Notes: generated by a model from the sequence alone, not told the origin. A DNA stretch of 64,000 nt from an uncultured Erysipelotrichaceae bacterium (GCA_946612405.1 CAMOEQ010000001.1:20212-84211), one strand, 5' to 3'; positions 26,770 to 35,655 are shown, counted from the stretch's first letter. Translations and numbers: made by a program.

Positions 26770-26797
26770 ATTATAAATATCAGTATTTTTTTGTCAA
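26770..26797 (-). promoter_or_regulatory. Promoter of rpsD
   Basis: On the minus strand, consensus -35 TTGACA (26792-26797), 16-bp spacer and consensus -10 TATAAT (26770-26775). This is one of the strongest promoters in the window, as expected for a ribosomal protein gene. Confidence 0.85.
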
Positions 26798-26864
26798 CAA
26801 AGAATTTTTGGAATTAATTTCTAGTGGAATTAATAAGTCTATTTTAAATTAATTCAAAGTTAAC

Positions 26865-26884
26865 ATCCCTAATTAATTAGGGAT
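26865..26884. repeat. Perfect 20-bp palindrome between rpsD and ezrA
   Basis: ATCCCTAATTAATTAGGGAT with no spacer, roughly midway between the divergent promoters. No T run follows, so it is more likely a dimeric protein site than a terminator. Confidence 0.7.
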
Positions 26885-26960
26885 AATAAGAAAAAGTTAA
26901 ATCTAAAGATTTCGGTCAATGAAAAAACTTTTTGTTTTTCTATAAAACAAGACTTTTGTG

Positions 26961-26969
26961 TGCTAAAAT
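26961..26969 (+). promoter_or_regulatory. Extended -10 promoter of ezrA
   Basis: TGC + TAAAAT (26964-26969) 27 bp before the ezrA ATG, with AAAGGTG between as Shine-Dalgarno. It is the leadered counterpart of the identical element used without a leader elsewhere. Confidence 0.6.
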
Positions 26970-26996
26970 TAGCGCAGTAAAGGTGAATATATCGGT

Positions 26997-28697
26997 ATGA
27001 TTTTCTTAATTATTGGCATAATCGTTCTCGTGCTAGCTGCCGCTATTTTCCTTGTCTATTTCTTTGTTATTAGAAAAAACAAAATCCGTAAAGATTTTCG
27101 TGCTTTAGATAAATTATTCCAATATTATCATGCCCTTCTTATTGGTCAAAACGCCCAATATGTTAAACGTCTAGAAATTATTTCTCGTACCAATCTTTTG
27201 TATGTTGAAATTCATACAAAGTTTTTAAAAGTTTTTAAAGAAATCCGCGATAAACAAGACGCTAACACTCAAACATCTATTAATCGTTTAGCAGATATGA
27301 TTTCTGATCGCCACTATAAACAAGCTCGTGCCTATATTCCTGAAGTTAAAACAGTAGTGGAAGATTATGAAAAAGCAGTTTCAGATTTAAATGCTGAATT
27401 ATTAAAAGTTGTTAAACCTGAAGAAGATTGTAGACAATCATCTTTAGCTCTTAAAGAGCAACTTCGTCGCATTAGACAAGATTACTATGCAAAACAAGGC
27501 GATTTAGTAATGATCGCTTCTTCTTTTGATAAGATTTTCTCTTTAATCGATGCTAAATTTGATGATTTCGAAACTTTTGTTGAATCTGCTCAATATGACG
27601 ACGCAAATAATGTTCTTCCAGAAATTGAAAAGATTTTAAATAGCTTAGCCCAATCAATGGTTGAACTTCCAAATCTTTGCGTTTTAGTAAGCGATATTCT
27701 TCCAAATAAATTATCTGATTTAGAAAATGCTTATAACCGCATGACTAATGAATCTTATCCGCTTCATCATTTATGTGTTGAAACTGCTTTAAGCGAGATG
27801 CGCGCTACGCTTGAGAAATATCGTGAATCATTAAAATATCTCAATGTCCATGGCATTCAAGATGGTTTAGATAATATGCTTAATCGCATCGATGAATTCT
27901 TTAAGAAATTCGATGAAGAAAAAGAAGCTTGCAAATTGTTCAATGAACAAAACGAATCCGTTTATAGCACAGTTAATTTAATTGAACGTCGCTTTATTAA
28001 ACTTTGTAATACAATTCCTGAAGTTTCTCGTATTTACATCATTAACGATGCTCATAATTCTAAAGTCAATGAAATCCAAACAAATATTAACCGCGTTGGG
28101 GCGTTAAAACGTAGTTTAGATACTTTTATTCATTCTAATGTTAAACAACCGTATTCTTCTTTAGTTGCCAAAATGAATGAATTAAAAGAAGCATCAGATT
28201 CAATTATTTCTGAATTAGATGAATTTAATTCATATATCGCTTCTTTAAAGAGTGATTCTGAAGCCGCATATAAATTATTATTTACTTTCTTTGACAAAGT
28301 CAAAAAGGCCGAAAAAGAAATCCGCGATATCAATATCTCTCGTTTAAATGAAAAATATAGTGAAGATTTTGATAAGAGCTATCAGTTGCTCAATTCAATA
28401 TATGATTTATTAAAGAAATGCCCAATTGATGTCGATCAAGTTAATAAATGTGTTGCTGAATTATATGAAGTTAGTAACAACATTCTTGATGATGGAGCGA
28501 TTGCTCAAGAACACAATATGATGACCTTGGCAGAAAATGCAATTATGTATGCTAATAGAGGTCGTTCCCATCTTTCTGATATCGATCAACTTGTATCTCA
28601 AGCTGAAACATTCTTCAAAGAAGGAGAATTTGAACAAGCATATATCATTGCCGGTAATGCCTTAAAGAAAATAAGAGCAAACAATGAAAATCAATAA
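26997..28697 (+). CDS. ezrA: Septation ring formation regulator EzrA
   Basis: Membrane-anchored negative regulator of FtsZ ring formation, restricted to Bacilli. The first 26 residues form one transmembrane helix (MIFLIIGIIVLVLAAAIFLVYFFVI) followed by basic RKNKIRKDFR. The remaining 530 residues are long helices with coiled-coil character, as in the spectrin-like EzrA arc. The 566 residues match. Gene order rpsD / ezrA / cysteine desulfurase / thiI is exactly that of Bacillus. Overlap of 14 bp couples it to the next gene. Confidence 0.88.
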   Translation: MIFLIIGIIVLVLAAAIFLVYFFVIRKNKIRKDFRALDKLFQYYHALLIGQNAQYVKRLEIISRTNLLYVEIHTKFLKVFKEIRDKQDANTQTSINRLADMISDRHYKQARAYIPEVKTVVEDYEKAVSDLNAELLKVVKPEEDCRQSSLALKEQLRRIRQDYYAKQGDLVMIASSFDKIFSLIDAKFDDFETFVESAQYDDANNVLPEIEKILNSLAQSMVELPNLCVLVSDILPNKLSDLENAYNRMTNESYPLHHLCVETALSEMRATLEKYRESLKYLNVHGIQDGLDNMLNRIDEFFKKFDEEKEACKLFNEQNESVYSTVNLIERRFIKLCNTIPEVSRIYIINDAHNSKVNEIQTNINRVGALKRSLDTFIHSNVKQPYSSLVAKMNELKEASDSIISELDEFNSYIASLKSDSEAAYKLLFTFFDKVKKAEKEIRDINISRLNEKYSEDFDKSYQLLNSIYDLLKKCPIDVDQVNKCVAELYEVSNNILDDGAIAQEHNMMTLAENAIMYANRGRSHLSDIDQLVSQAETFFKEGEFEQAYIIAGNALKKIRANNENQ

Positions 28698-29814
28698 CAT
28701 CGTTTACCTTGATAATGCTGCGACGACCAAAGTTAATGATGAGGTCGTCGCTTTATTTGTGGAAAGCGAAAATGATAATTTCGCTAATCCAAATTCCATT
28801 CATGCTTTAGGAATTAAAAATGCGAAGAAGGTTCAAATTGCTAAAGAAAATATCTTAAAGAATTTTAAACTTAAAAATCACAAAGTTATTCTTACTTCTT
28901 CATCTACAGAAGCAAATAACCTTGCTATTAAAGGATATTGTCTCAATTATCAAAATCGTGGAAAGCACATCATTACAAGCAATATCGAACATCCTTCTGT
29001 TTTAGAATGCTTTAAACAATTAGAAGATAAATTTGGCTTTGAAGTTACTATCTTAAATGTGAATGAAAAAGGCATAATTTCTCCTTCTCAAGTTTTAGAA
29101 GCAATGAGAAAAGATACAATTCTTGTATCAATAATGGCCATAAATAATGAAATTGGTTCAATTAATCCGATTAAAGAAATTGCTGATGTGGTACATAATT
29201 TTCCTAAAGCCAATTTTCATTCCGATACAACTCAAGCAATTGGCAAATTAGATTTAGATTATTCTTCTATCGATATGTTTGTGGTTTCTTCTCATAAAAT
29301 CCATGGGCTTAAGGGTAGTGGAGCGCTTATTTATAAATCATCATTATCTTTTATGCCATTATTAAGTGGTGGCGGACAAGAAGATGGTTTTAGAAGTTCA
29401 ACAGTTGCAGTTAGCAATGCCGTTACAATTGCTAAAGCAATCGAATTATCTATTAAAGAAGATAGAAAACCTATTTATGAGTTTAGAGACAAACTTGTCG
29501 ATGGCTTAGAAAAAATAGATGGCATCGAACTTAATAGCAACAAAGATTGCTCTCCATATATTGTTAACTTCTCTTTGACTAATAAAAAGGCAAGTGTTGT
29601 TGTTGAAGATTTATCAAACAAAAATATCTTTGTGTCTTCAGTTTCAGCATGTAATTCCAAAAAAGAAGCTTCTTCTTATGTTGTTGAAGCTTTAAGCAAA
29701 AATGACAAATTAGCCCATAACACGATTAGAGTATCTTTTTCAAAAGATAATTCAATGGAAGATGTTGATACATTCTTAAAAGAACTTAAAATATCTTTGG
29801 AGAATATAAGATGA
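28684..29814 (+). CDS. Cysteine desulfurase, NifS/IscS-like (NifZ-type partner of ThiI)
   Basis: PLP enzyme that takes sulfur from cysteine and, in this gene position, passes it to ThiI. The N-terminal YLDNAATTKVNDEV, the PLP-binding lysine in SSHKIHG and the catalytic cysteine loop SVSACNS are present. The 376 residues are normal. It starts inside the end of ezrA and overlaps thiI by four bases (ATGA), so partner proteins are produced together. Bacillus nifZ is the direct positional equivalent. Confidence 0.9.
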   Translation: MKINNIVYLDNAATTKVNDEVVALFVESENDNFANPNSIHALGIKNAKKVQIAKENILKNFKLKNHKVILTSSSTEANNLAIKGYCLNYQNRGKHIITSNIEHPSVLECFKQLEDKFGFEVTILNVNEKGIISPSQVLEAMRKDTILVSIMAINNEIGSINPIKEIADVVHNFPKANFHSDTTQAIGKLDLDYSSIDMFVVSSHKIHGLKGSGALIYKSSLSFMPLLSGGGQEDGFRSSTVAVSNAVTIAKAIELSIKEDRKPIYEFRDKLVDGLEKIDGIELNSNKDCSPYIVNFSLTNKKASVVVEDLSNKNIFVSSVSACNSKKEASSYVVEALSKNDKLAHNTIRVSFSKDNSMEDVDTFLKELKISLENIR

Positions 29815-30977
29815 AATACGATCATATAATGGTTCGCTTTGGAGAATTATCTACCAAAGGTAAAAACAAAAAAGAATTCATTCGTATTTTAGCTCGCAAT
29901 ATCAAAAATGCTTTACGCGATTTTTCAAATTTGGAATTTATCGTAAGATTAGATCACATTTATATTAAGCTAAATGAGAATAACCCTGACGAAATTATCC
30001 AGATTTTGCAGGGCATTTCTGGCATACACGCTTTATCTTTGGTACTTAAAACCAGTGATGATATTGAAAATATTAAAAAAGTTTCTTTAGAGCTAATCAA
30101 ATTAGAACAAGGTAAGACTTTTAAGGTTCACTCAAAAAGAGCGAATAAAAAATATCCAATTATCTCTGATCAAATAAATCGAATTGTAGCAGGGGAAATT
30201 CTTAGAAACACTTCTTTAAAAGTCGATGTTCATAATCCAGATATTCTTCTTTCGATAGAAATTAGAGAAGATGGTTGCTATATCTTCACAAAGACGTATC
30301 CTGGAGCCGGAGGTTATCCTTTAGGCGTCGGAGGAAAAGTAATGCACATGCTTTCCGGAGGAATCGATTCTCCTGTTGCTGCTTATTTATTAATGAAAAG
30401 AGGGCTCAGAATCGAATGCATTCATTTTGCCTCACCTCCATACACCAATATAGGTGTAATTGAAAAATTAAAAGATTTGTTAGCTAAATTAAATATTTAT
30501 CAAGATTCAATTCGTTTAAATATTGTTCCGTTTACTAAAATTCAAGAAAAGATATATGAGACGGCCGATGAATCGTATTGCATTACAATTATGCGTCGAA
30601 TGATGTTTCGCCTTGCTAGTGAGCTCGCAAAGCGTCGAAATTGCCCGGCTATATCGAGTGGCGAATCCGTTGGTCAAGTTGCTTCGCAGACAATTGAATC
30701 AATGAATACGATAAATGAAGTGACTAATATGCCAATCTTAAGACCACTTGTAGTAACCGATAAATTAGATATTATCGAATTAGCTCGTAAACTCGATACA
30801 TATGAAATATCGATTAGGCCTTATGAAGATTGCTGCACAATATTCGCTCCTAAAAATCCCAAAACAAAACCAGCTTTAAATAAAGCCAAAGAATATGAAG
30901 AGAAATTTGATTACCAATCGTTGATCGAAGAAGCATTAGATAATATTGAAGCTATTTATGTAAAAAGAGAAGACTAA
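29811..30977 (+). CDS. thiI: tRNA 4-thiouridine synthetase ThiI
   Basis: Adenylates and thiolates U8 of tRNA. A ferredoxin-like plus THUMP region (about 1-165) precedes the PP-loop MLSGGIDSPVAAYLL (about 180-194). The 388 residues end before any rhodanese domain, as in Bacilli, where the neighbouring desulfurase supplies persulfide. The last codons form the left arm of the terminator and the TAA is its loop. Confidence 0.92.
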   Translation: MKYDHIMVRFGELSTKGKNKKEFIRILARNIKNALRDFSNLEFIVRLDHIYIKLNENNPDEIIQILQGISGIHALSLVLKTSDDIENIKKVSLELIKLEQGKTFKVHSKRANKKYPIISDQINRIVAGEILRNTSLKVDVHNPDILLSIEIREDGCYIFTKTYPGAGGYPLGVGGKVMHMLSGGIDSPVAAYLLMKRGLRIECIHFASPPYTNIGVIEKLKDLLAKLNIYQDSIRLNIVPFTKIQEKIYETADESYCITIMRRMMFRLASELAKRRNCPAISSGESVGQVASQTIESMNTINEVTNMPILRPLVVTDKLDIIELARKLDTYEISIRPYEDCCTIFAPKNPKTKPALNKAKEYEEKFDYQSLIEEALDNIEAIYVKRED

Positions 30978-30993
30978 GTCTTCTCTTCTTTTT
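30965..30993. terminator. Terminator whose loop is the thiI stop codon
   Basis: AAGAGAAGAC (30965-30974), loop TAA (30975-30977), GTCTTCTCTT (30978-30987), then a T-rich run. A-rich DNA on the other side lets it serve the convergent 972-aa gene, which stops at 30993. Confidence 0.85.
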
Positions 30994-33911
30994 TATCGAT
31001 TAACTTTGCTAATTTGATCGAAACTATTGATTCTTTGATCAGCCCTTGAAGCTATCCAATTATTCATGATAGTTAATTCGTTAGATTCATTTAAGGTCGT
31101 ATCTTTTTCAACAGTTGTTAATTTTAGAGTAATATTTATATCTTTTAAGAAATGGATTGTTAAATTAACATCTAGTCCAGTTAATTGTTCGGTTTCTTTG
31201 TCTTCATAAACGATTAAATCTAGTGTTTGGAAAACCGAGATGTGCGTTAAGGAATATAAATCAATCTTAAAGGTGAATTTTCCAGCGTTAGAATCATATC
31301 TAAAATCTTTCAATATCTTTTCATATTCAATTTGTTTAGAAGTCGATTCAGTTGATGTATCTCCTAAAATATCATCCATCCACTCATCTCTAACACCTAA
31401 AACGTCATGTAGTAAGATTTGAGCAACGTTATCCATGAAATATTCTTGAGTATATGTAGCGGCATAAGTGATGCGATATTTATGAATGCTTAAGAATGTA
31501 TGAACGTCATCAACTCGTTTTACATAGAATGTATCCTCGTCAAAATAGAAGGATGCGCTTCGATAGTCGGTTCCAATATAATCTTGGTTAGAATTAAAAC
31601 TAATAATTTTTAAGTCAATTATTGGAATGTTTTCCATTTCAATTGCAACTTGAACTTTTCCTTTATTATTTCTAATTTTGATATCTAATTTGATGTCTCT
31701 TTCAATATCAACAAGTAAATTTAATTTAAAGGCTAAAGTAGCAGCAAAATGGAAATATTCAAATTTAGATGTATTAACGCCGAGTTGTAATAAAACTTTG
31801 ATATCGCTGAAATCAAGATATTCTTCGTATGGATCAAGTCTTTCGCTTTCTTTAGTTGGGTCAAAATCTTTGAGATTTGCCGAGAAAGTTATTTCATTAG
31901 TGCCAATAACTAAATTACTTAATTTAATGCCATCCAAATAAGCTTTATCGTTTTCGTTATCGCGGTGATAGAAGATTTCAACATCGCATGTTTTATCATC
32001 CATGCCGATGATGGCTAATGAAATATTCATCGCGATATGAGTATCATCAATGGTGATTTCATTGATAAGTTGAGTTTCTAATAATGCTAGATAATCACCT
32101 TCCATTACTTTACCAATTGGAGTGTTCTTCATCGATTCAATAAGTTCACCAAAAAGTTCGATAAAGTGATCGTCAGGATTATTGATAATATCGCTGATTA
32201 AGCCATATAACTCTTTTAGAGTTCTTGAAGAGAATTTACCATTTAAAGTATCGTTATAAGAGAATAAGAATTCGTCTTTTGTTTTCATGTCTGCTTTGAT
32301 TTGATGACGATATGAATCGCGGTCAACGATGGTGGCTTTACCATAACCAAAGCCATTTTCAGAAATGTTAAATTGTAATCCACCATCAATAGTGATGTCT
32401 TTAACATTTGCCTCGGTTGATTCTACTTTAGCAGCAAATTCAATTCTAAAATCTTTTTGCTTAAGTAGCGGCATTAAAGCTTCAACAATTGTTAAAGCAG
32501 GTTCGAAAGCAACATAGCTTTCTTTGTCTATTTCTTTATGAGCATATTCTTTAAAGGTAATATCAACATCAATTAATTTTCCTTTAATTTTTAATCCATG
32601 TAATATAACAGCTTTTAATTGGCCATCTTCAAATTGAATAGTAGGGGTAATTATTCCCATATCTAGTCCAATAGCATCAGTATCGATTGAAATCGCTAAA
32701 GAAGTATCATCGATTGTAATTGTACCAATTAAATCATTTAATCCTTCTCTTAATGAAGCAAATTTATCTGAATTAAGTACTTCAGTTAAAGAAGACATTA
32801 ATTTTTCAGTTAAATCAAAATCTAATTGATTAACGATATAGGCAATCGTGTCTCCAACTGAATCAAATTTAATTGATAATTTTGTAGCTCTAATATCTAA
32901 ATAGGCAGTTTGATCTTCGAAAAGCATTCCTAAATTATGATGTCGATCATTTTCACTTAAATCAGCATCAATTTGGAATGATTTATTTGTGACATCATAT
33001 CCTAAATCTAACGAAGCATTCATTAAGGAAACATATTCCTCTTCTTCATTGAGTTCTTGGATATTTGCTTTAATATTTAAAGCATTTTGTTTAGTTTCTA
33101 AGAAATTGTATAAAGATTTAAAGATATTAAATATTGGTTTAAAGTTTTGATAATTATTTTTATCTGGTTCAACTAATTCAACATCTTCAACTTTAGTTAA
33201 ATCAATATCTAATTTAATGATGTTACCTTTATAGTTAATCGTATCGGTTCTTAAACCTTTAAAATTATATTCGCTATCGGTTTTAACATATAATTGTAAA
33301 TCTTCGCTTAAATTTAAAATGAAATAAATATCTCCACTAGGAGTTGTCTTTTCTTCCATTTCATCAATCATGCTAGAAATAGTATTTAAATCTAAGTTTT
33401 GGAATTCGCTTGGTAAATTTAAATTAATTCCATATTCGCTTGGAAGCATATCGATGAAATCTAAAAGATGTTCGGTTTCTAAATAGAAATGATTTTCTTT
33501 ATAAGAAAAATATATTGTTCCTTTATCATTTGGATTTTCAGATTCAGTATTTTTAAAATAACCTAAATTAGTTGTTAGATTAATGCCGTTTAAATATAAA
33601 TTAACATCGCCTTGTACTTTGATGGCGTTGAGATCTGAAATATCACCAACAACATCTAAATTAACGTTAATTGCGGTGTTATCTTCTAAAGTGAATTCAA
33701 TTCCGCCGTCAACATTAAAAGAACCCATCTTAAGTAAATTATCTAGAAGCATTCTTTGATGTGAGATTTCTCCACTTACATTAGAAGTCGGTTCTTCTTC
33801 AACGGCTGGGCTTAAAGCTTTCATAATACCTTGAGTTCCAAAAACAGAACCAAAGCCAACAAAAGCAGCAATAATTCCGGCAATAAATGTTTTAGAAAAT
33901 AGTTTTTTCAT
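30993..33911 (-). CDS. Exported 972-aa protein built of divergent beta-rich repeats
   Basis: I recognise no family. The N terminus MKKLFSKTFIAGIIAAFVGFGSVFG is a signal peptide or membrane anchor; there is no lipobox, LPXTG or C-terminal helix. The rest appears to be about four divergent units of roughly 210-220 residues, starting near 50, 258, 475 and 690. Unit borders carry a Y/F-x-P/D...I..L..LL...F pattern. Two units share a striking element: TITIDDTSLAISIDTDAIGLDM and EITIDDTHIAMNISLAIIGMDD. Most of the sequence alternates hydrophobic and polar residues, suggesting extended sheets. AAAGGAG precedes the ATG, 12 bp behind the 307-aa partner gene. Composition (many Asp, Glu, Asn, Ile) suits an extracytoplasmic protein. 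Confidence 0.7.
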   Translation of the reverse strand: MKKLFSKTFIAGIIAAFVGFGSVFGTQGIMKALSPAVEEEPTSNVSGEISHQRMLLDNLLKMGSFNVDGGIEFTLEDNTAINVNLDVVGDISDLNAIKVQGDVNLYLNGINLTTNLGYFKNTESENPNDKGTIYFSYKENHFYLETEHLLDFIDMLPSEYGINLNLPSEFQNLDLNTISSMIDEMEEKTTPSGDIYFILNLSEDLQLYVKTDSEYNFKGLRTDTINYKGNIIKLDIDLTKVEDVELVEPDKNNYQNFKPIFNIFKSLYNFLETKQNALNIKANIQELNEEEEYVSLMNASLDLGYDVTNKSFQIDADLSENDRHHNLGMLFEDQTAYLDIRATKLSIKFDSVGDTIAYIVNQLDFDLTEKLMSSLTEVLNSDKFASLREGLNDLIGTITIDDTSLAISIDTDAIGLDMGIITPTIQFEDGQLKAVILHGLKIKGKLIDVDITFKEYAHKEIDKESYVAFEPALTIVEALMPLLKQKDFRIEFAAKVESTEANVKDITIDGGLQFNISENGFGYGKATIVDRDSYRHQIKADMKTKDEFLFSYNDTLNGKFSSRTLKELYGLISDIINNPDDHFIELFGELIESMKNTPIGKVMEGDYLALLETQLINEITIDDTHIAMNISLAIIGMDDKTCDVEIFYHRDNENDKAYLDGIKLSNLVIGTNEITFSANLKDFDPTKESERLDPYEEYLDFSDIKVLLQLGVNTSKFEYFHFAATLAFKLNLLVDIERDIKLDIKIRNNKGKVQVAIEMENIPIIDLKIISFNSNQDYIGTDYRSASFYFDEDTFYVKRVDDVHTFLSIHKYRITYAATYTQEYFMDNVAQILLHDVLGVRDEWMDDILGDTSTESTSKQIEYEKILKDFRYDSNAGKFTFKIDLYSLTHISVFQTLDLIVYEDKETEQLTGLDVNLTIHFLKDINITLKLTTVEKDTTLNESNELTIMNNWIASRADQRINSFDQISKVNR

Positions 33912-33923
33912 ATTTGTTCTCCT

Positions 33924-34847
33924 TTAATAAGTTAAATCTTGATTTAAAGATGGAATTTGAGTTTCAACATCGTAAATATATTCATCGCTTACATGAGCAA
34001 CTGATTCAGCAGTTACAACCATGACAACCGAATAAGATTCTTCAACCTCAGATTTGATTAAATTTAATTGATCATCTAAATATAAATGTAATTGAATGCT
34101 GTGGAAGTAGGGGTCTTTAATTGGGGAAATCTCAACCATTTGCTTCACGTAGCGTAGCACAGCGTATTTAGGCGATAAATCTAGACGAACCGTATAACCT
34201 TCATTTGTCTTTTCAGCAGTGGAGGTATCGAATGTTGTTTTTGAAGAAATAATATAGATTAATGGTCTAGATAATTGCTTACCCCATTTTGCTTCATGCT
34301 CTTCATTTGAGAGTTCGCTTTGAGGATTTTCATTCCATTTTGCTTTTTCTGATTCAACATTCTCTCCATTATAGGTTTTGATTGTTCCGTCTTTTTGATA
34401 AAACCTTTTACCAGTTTGAAGCATCGATGAAGCCGAGATATTTTCCATGAAATATTCTTCTTTATATTTAATAGATGTTGCGCGTACGCTTTGTTCAACA
34501 CCCATCGCATTAACACTTCCATGCGTTTTTGAGACTACATACTCATGATTGGCAAATTTATTAGTGGCAATATTAGCAAGTTCATAAGGCTTAAAGTCAT
34601 TTGTATAATCGTTTGCTTTTGAAGATTGATATCGTCTCATCAAAGCAACTTGATCATCTTCGAAATCGGCCGCACTTAATTTTGAATAATCTATTGGCTG
34701 ATTTTTTCTAAAGAATTGTTGACCTAAAAAATATCCACCTACTCCACCAAGCGCTAGACAAACTACGGTTACACTTATTGAAGCAATCACATGGACTTTG
34801 CTTACAGGTTTTCTTTCTTTTTTCTCAGCCTTTTTCATAATCAGCAT
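33924..34847 (-). CDS. Membrane-anchored extracytoplasmic protein, partner of the 972-aa protein
   Basis: A basic N terminus (KKAEKKERKPVSKVH) precedes one transmembrane helix (about 21-43, ASISVTVVCLALGGVGGYFLG). About 260 residues then lie outside the membrane, rich in beta strands, with no cysteine anchor. EEYFMENISASSML resembles QEYFMDNVAQILL in the 972-aa protein, which hints at a related fold or interface. The first ATG (34847) lies five bases after TATAAT and gives a leaderless message; the ATG at 34838 is the alternative. The two genes form an operon divergent from the Xre regulator. Confidence 0.65.
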   Translation of the reverse strand: MLIMKKAEKKERKPVSKVHVIASISVTVVCLALGGVGGYFLGQQFFRKNQPIDYSKLSAADFEDDQVALMRRYQSSKANDYTNDFKPYELANIATNKFANHEYVVSKTHGSVNAMGVEQSVRATSIKYKEEYFMENISASSMLQTGKRFYQKDGTIKTYNGENVESEKAKWNENPQSELSNEEHEAKWGKQLSRPLIYIISSKTTFDTSTAEKTNEGYTVRLDLSPKYAVLRYVKQMVEISPIKDPYFHSIQLHLYLDDQLNLIKSEVEESYSVVMVVTAESVAHVSDEYIYDVETQIPSLNQDLTY

Positions 34848-34852
34848 TCGCT

Positions 34853-34881
34853 ATTATATGTACGCGTACCTAAAAATGTAA
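34853..34881 (-). promoter_or_regulatory. Leaderless promoter of the 307/972-aa operon
   Basis: On the minus strand, -35 TTACAT (34876-34881), 17 bp, -10 TATAAT (34853-34858). The palindrome GTACGCGTAC (34860-34869) fills the spacer next to the -10 and is a plausible repressor site. Confidence 0.6.
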
Positions 34882-34904
34882 TCTAATGATGAAAATATTT
34901 ATTT

Positions 34905-34934
34905 GAGAGTTGAATTCTCATTTCGTGAGAGTTG
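34905..34934. repeat. Paired GAGAGTTG direct repeats upstream of xre
   Basis: GAGAGTTG at 34905-34912 and 34927-34934, 22 bp apart (two helical turns), between the divergent promoters. The arrangement suits cooperative binding of one regulator on one face of the DNA. Confidence 0.55.
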
Positions 34935-34948
34935 TTTTCGTTCGAAAT

Positions 34949-34977
34949 TTGACAAATTTTAATACTAGTATTAATAT
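34949..34977 (+). promoter_or_regulatory. Leaderless promoter of xre with an overlapping palindrome
   Basis: Consensus -35 TTGACA (34949-34954), 17 bp, -10 TAATAT (34972-34977). The perfect palindrome TTAATACTAGTATTAA (34959-34974) covers the spacer and the first half of the -10, which is ideal for autorepression. The ATG at 34984 is the expected +1. Confidence 0.75.
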
Positions 34978-34983
34978 AGTCCC

Positions 34984-35589
34984 ATGAAAACTCTTAAAGA
35001 AACGATCGGTGAGAATCTAGTAGAGTTAAGAAAAAATAAAAAATTAACGCAACTTGAACTTGCTGAAAAACTAAATTATTCCGACAAATCAATCTCGAAA
35101 TGGGAAAAAGGCGATGTCCTTCCTGACTTTGAGACCTTATATGAATTATGCAATTTTTACGGGGTTAGTCTCGATTATTTAACCCATCCAGTTAGTGAGA
35201 ATAAGTCTCAATATGTACTTAATAAGGATGAAGAAAAAAGAAATTTGTTAAATCATATTCTCATCATTGTTTTAGTAAATTTGGTGCTTTGGTTTATCGC
35301 TACAATCATCTTTGTTTATGCTTTGATTAATGGTCGTGAAGGACCATATTGGCTATCTTTTATATACGCTGTTCCTTCTACATGTGTAATATCCGCTTTA
35401 TTCTCGTTTGCCTATTTCCGAAAAGTTAGATTATTATTCTTTATCTTTTGGTCGGTATTTGTTTGGTCACTTATTGCTTCGATATTCTTAACGACAATTT
35501 TTGAAAATCAATTTATTTGGCCTTTATTCCTAGTTGGAATACCTGCTCAAGGTGCCTTGGTTGCTTGGTATCTAATGAGAAAGAAATAA
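34984..35589 (+). CDS. Membrane-bound Xre-family regulator
   Basis: Residues 9-63 form an Xre/Cro helix-turn-helix (LVELRKNKKLTQLELAEKLN...SKWEKGDVLPDFETLYELCNFYGVSLDYL). A linker leads to about four transmembrane helices (90-115, 122-145, 150-173, 178-198), so this is a DNA-binding protein tethered to the membrane. The 201 residues include no other domain. No Shine-Dalgarno is present; the start coincides with the predicted transcription start. It probably controls itself and the divergent export operon, sensing some envelope state; the signal is unknown. Confidence 0.8.
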   Translation: MKTLKETIGENLVELRKNKKLTQLELAEKLNYSDKSISKWEKGDVLPDFETLYELCNFYGVSLDYLTHPVSENKSQYVLNKDEEKRNLLNHILIIVLVNLVLWFIATIIFVYALINGREGPYWLSFIYAVPSTCVISALFSFAYFRKVRLLFFIFWSVFVWSLIASIFLTTIFENQFIWPLFLVGIPAQGALVAWYLMRKK

Positions 35590-35601
35590 ATATAAAAAAA
35601 T

Positions 35602-35624
35602 GCTATGGAATTCCATAGCTTTTT
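35602..35624 (+). terminator. Terminator after xre
   Basis: GCTATGG (35602-35608), loop AATT, CCATAGC (35613-35619), followed by five T. Confidence 0.85.
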
Positions 35625-35629
35625 ATTTA

Positions 35630-35655
35630 AAAATAAAAGAGTCACAATGTGACTC
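35630..35655 (-). terminator. Terminator of the infC-rpmI-rplT operon
   Basis: On the minus strand GAGTCACA...TGTGACTC (arms in 35639-35655) is followed by TTTTATTTTT. It stands just past the rplT stop and back to back with the xre terminator. Confidence 0.8.

Noticed and set aside
30993..33911. LPXTG-type cell wall anchoring of the 972-aa protein
   Set aside because: The C terminus has no LPXTG, hydrophobic helix or basic tail.
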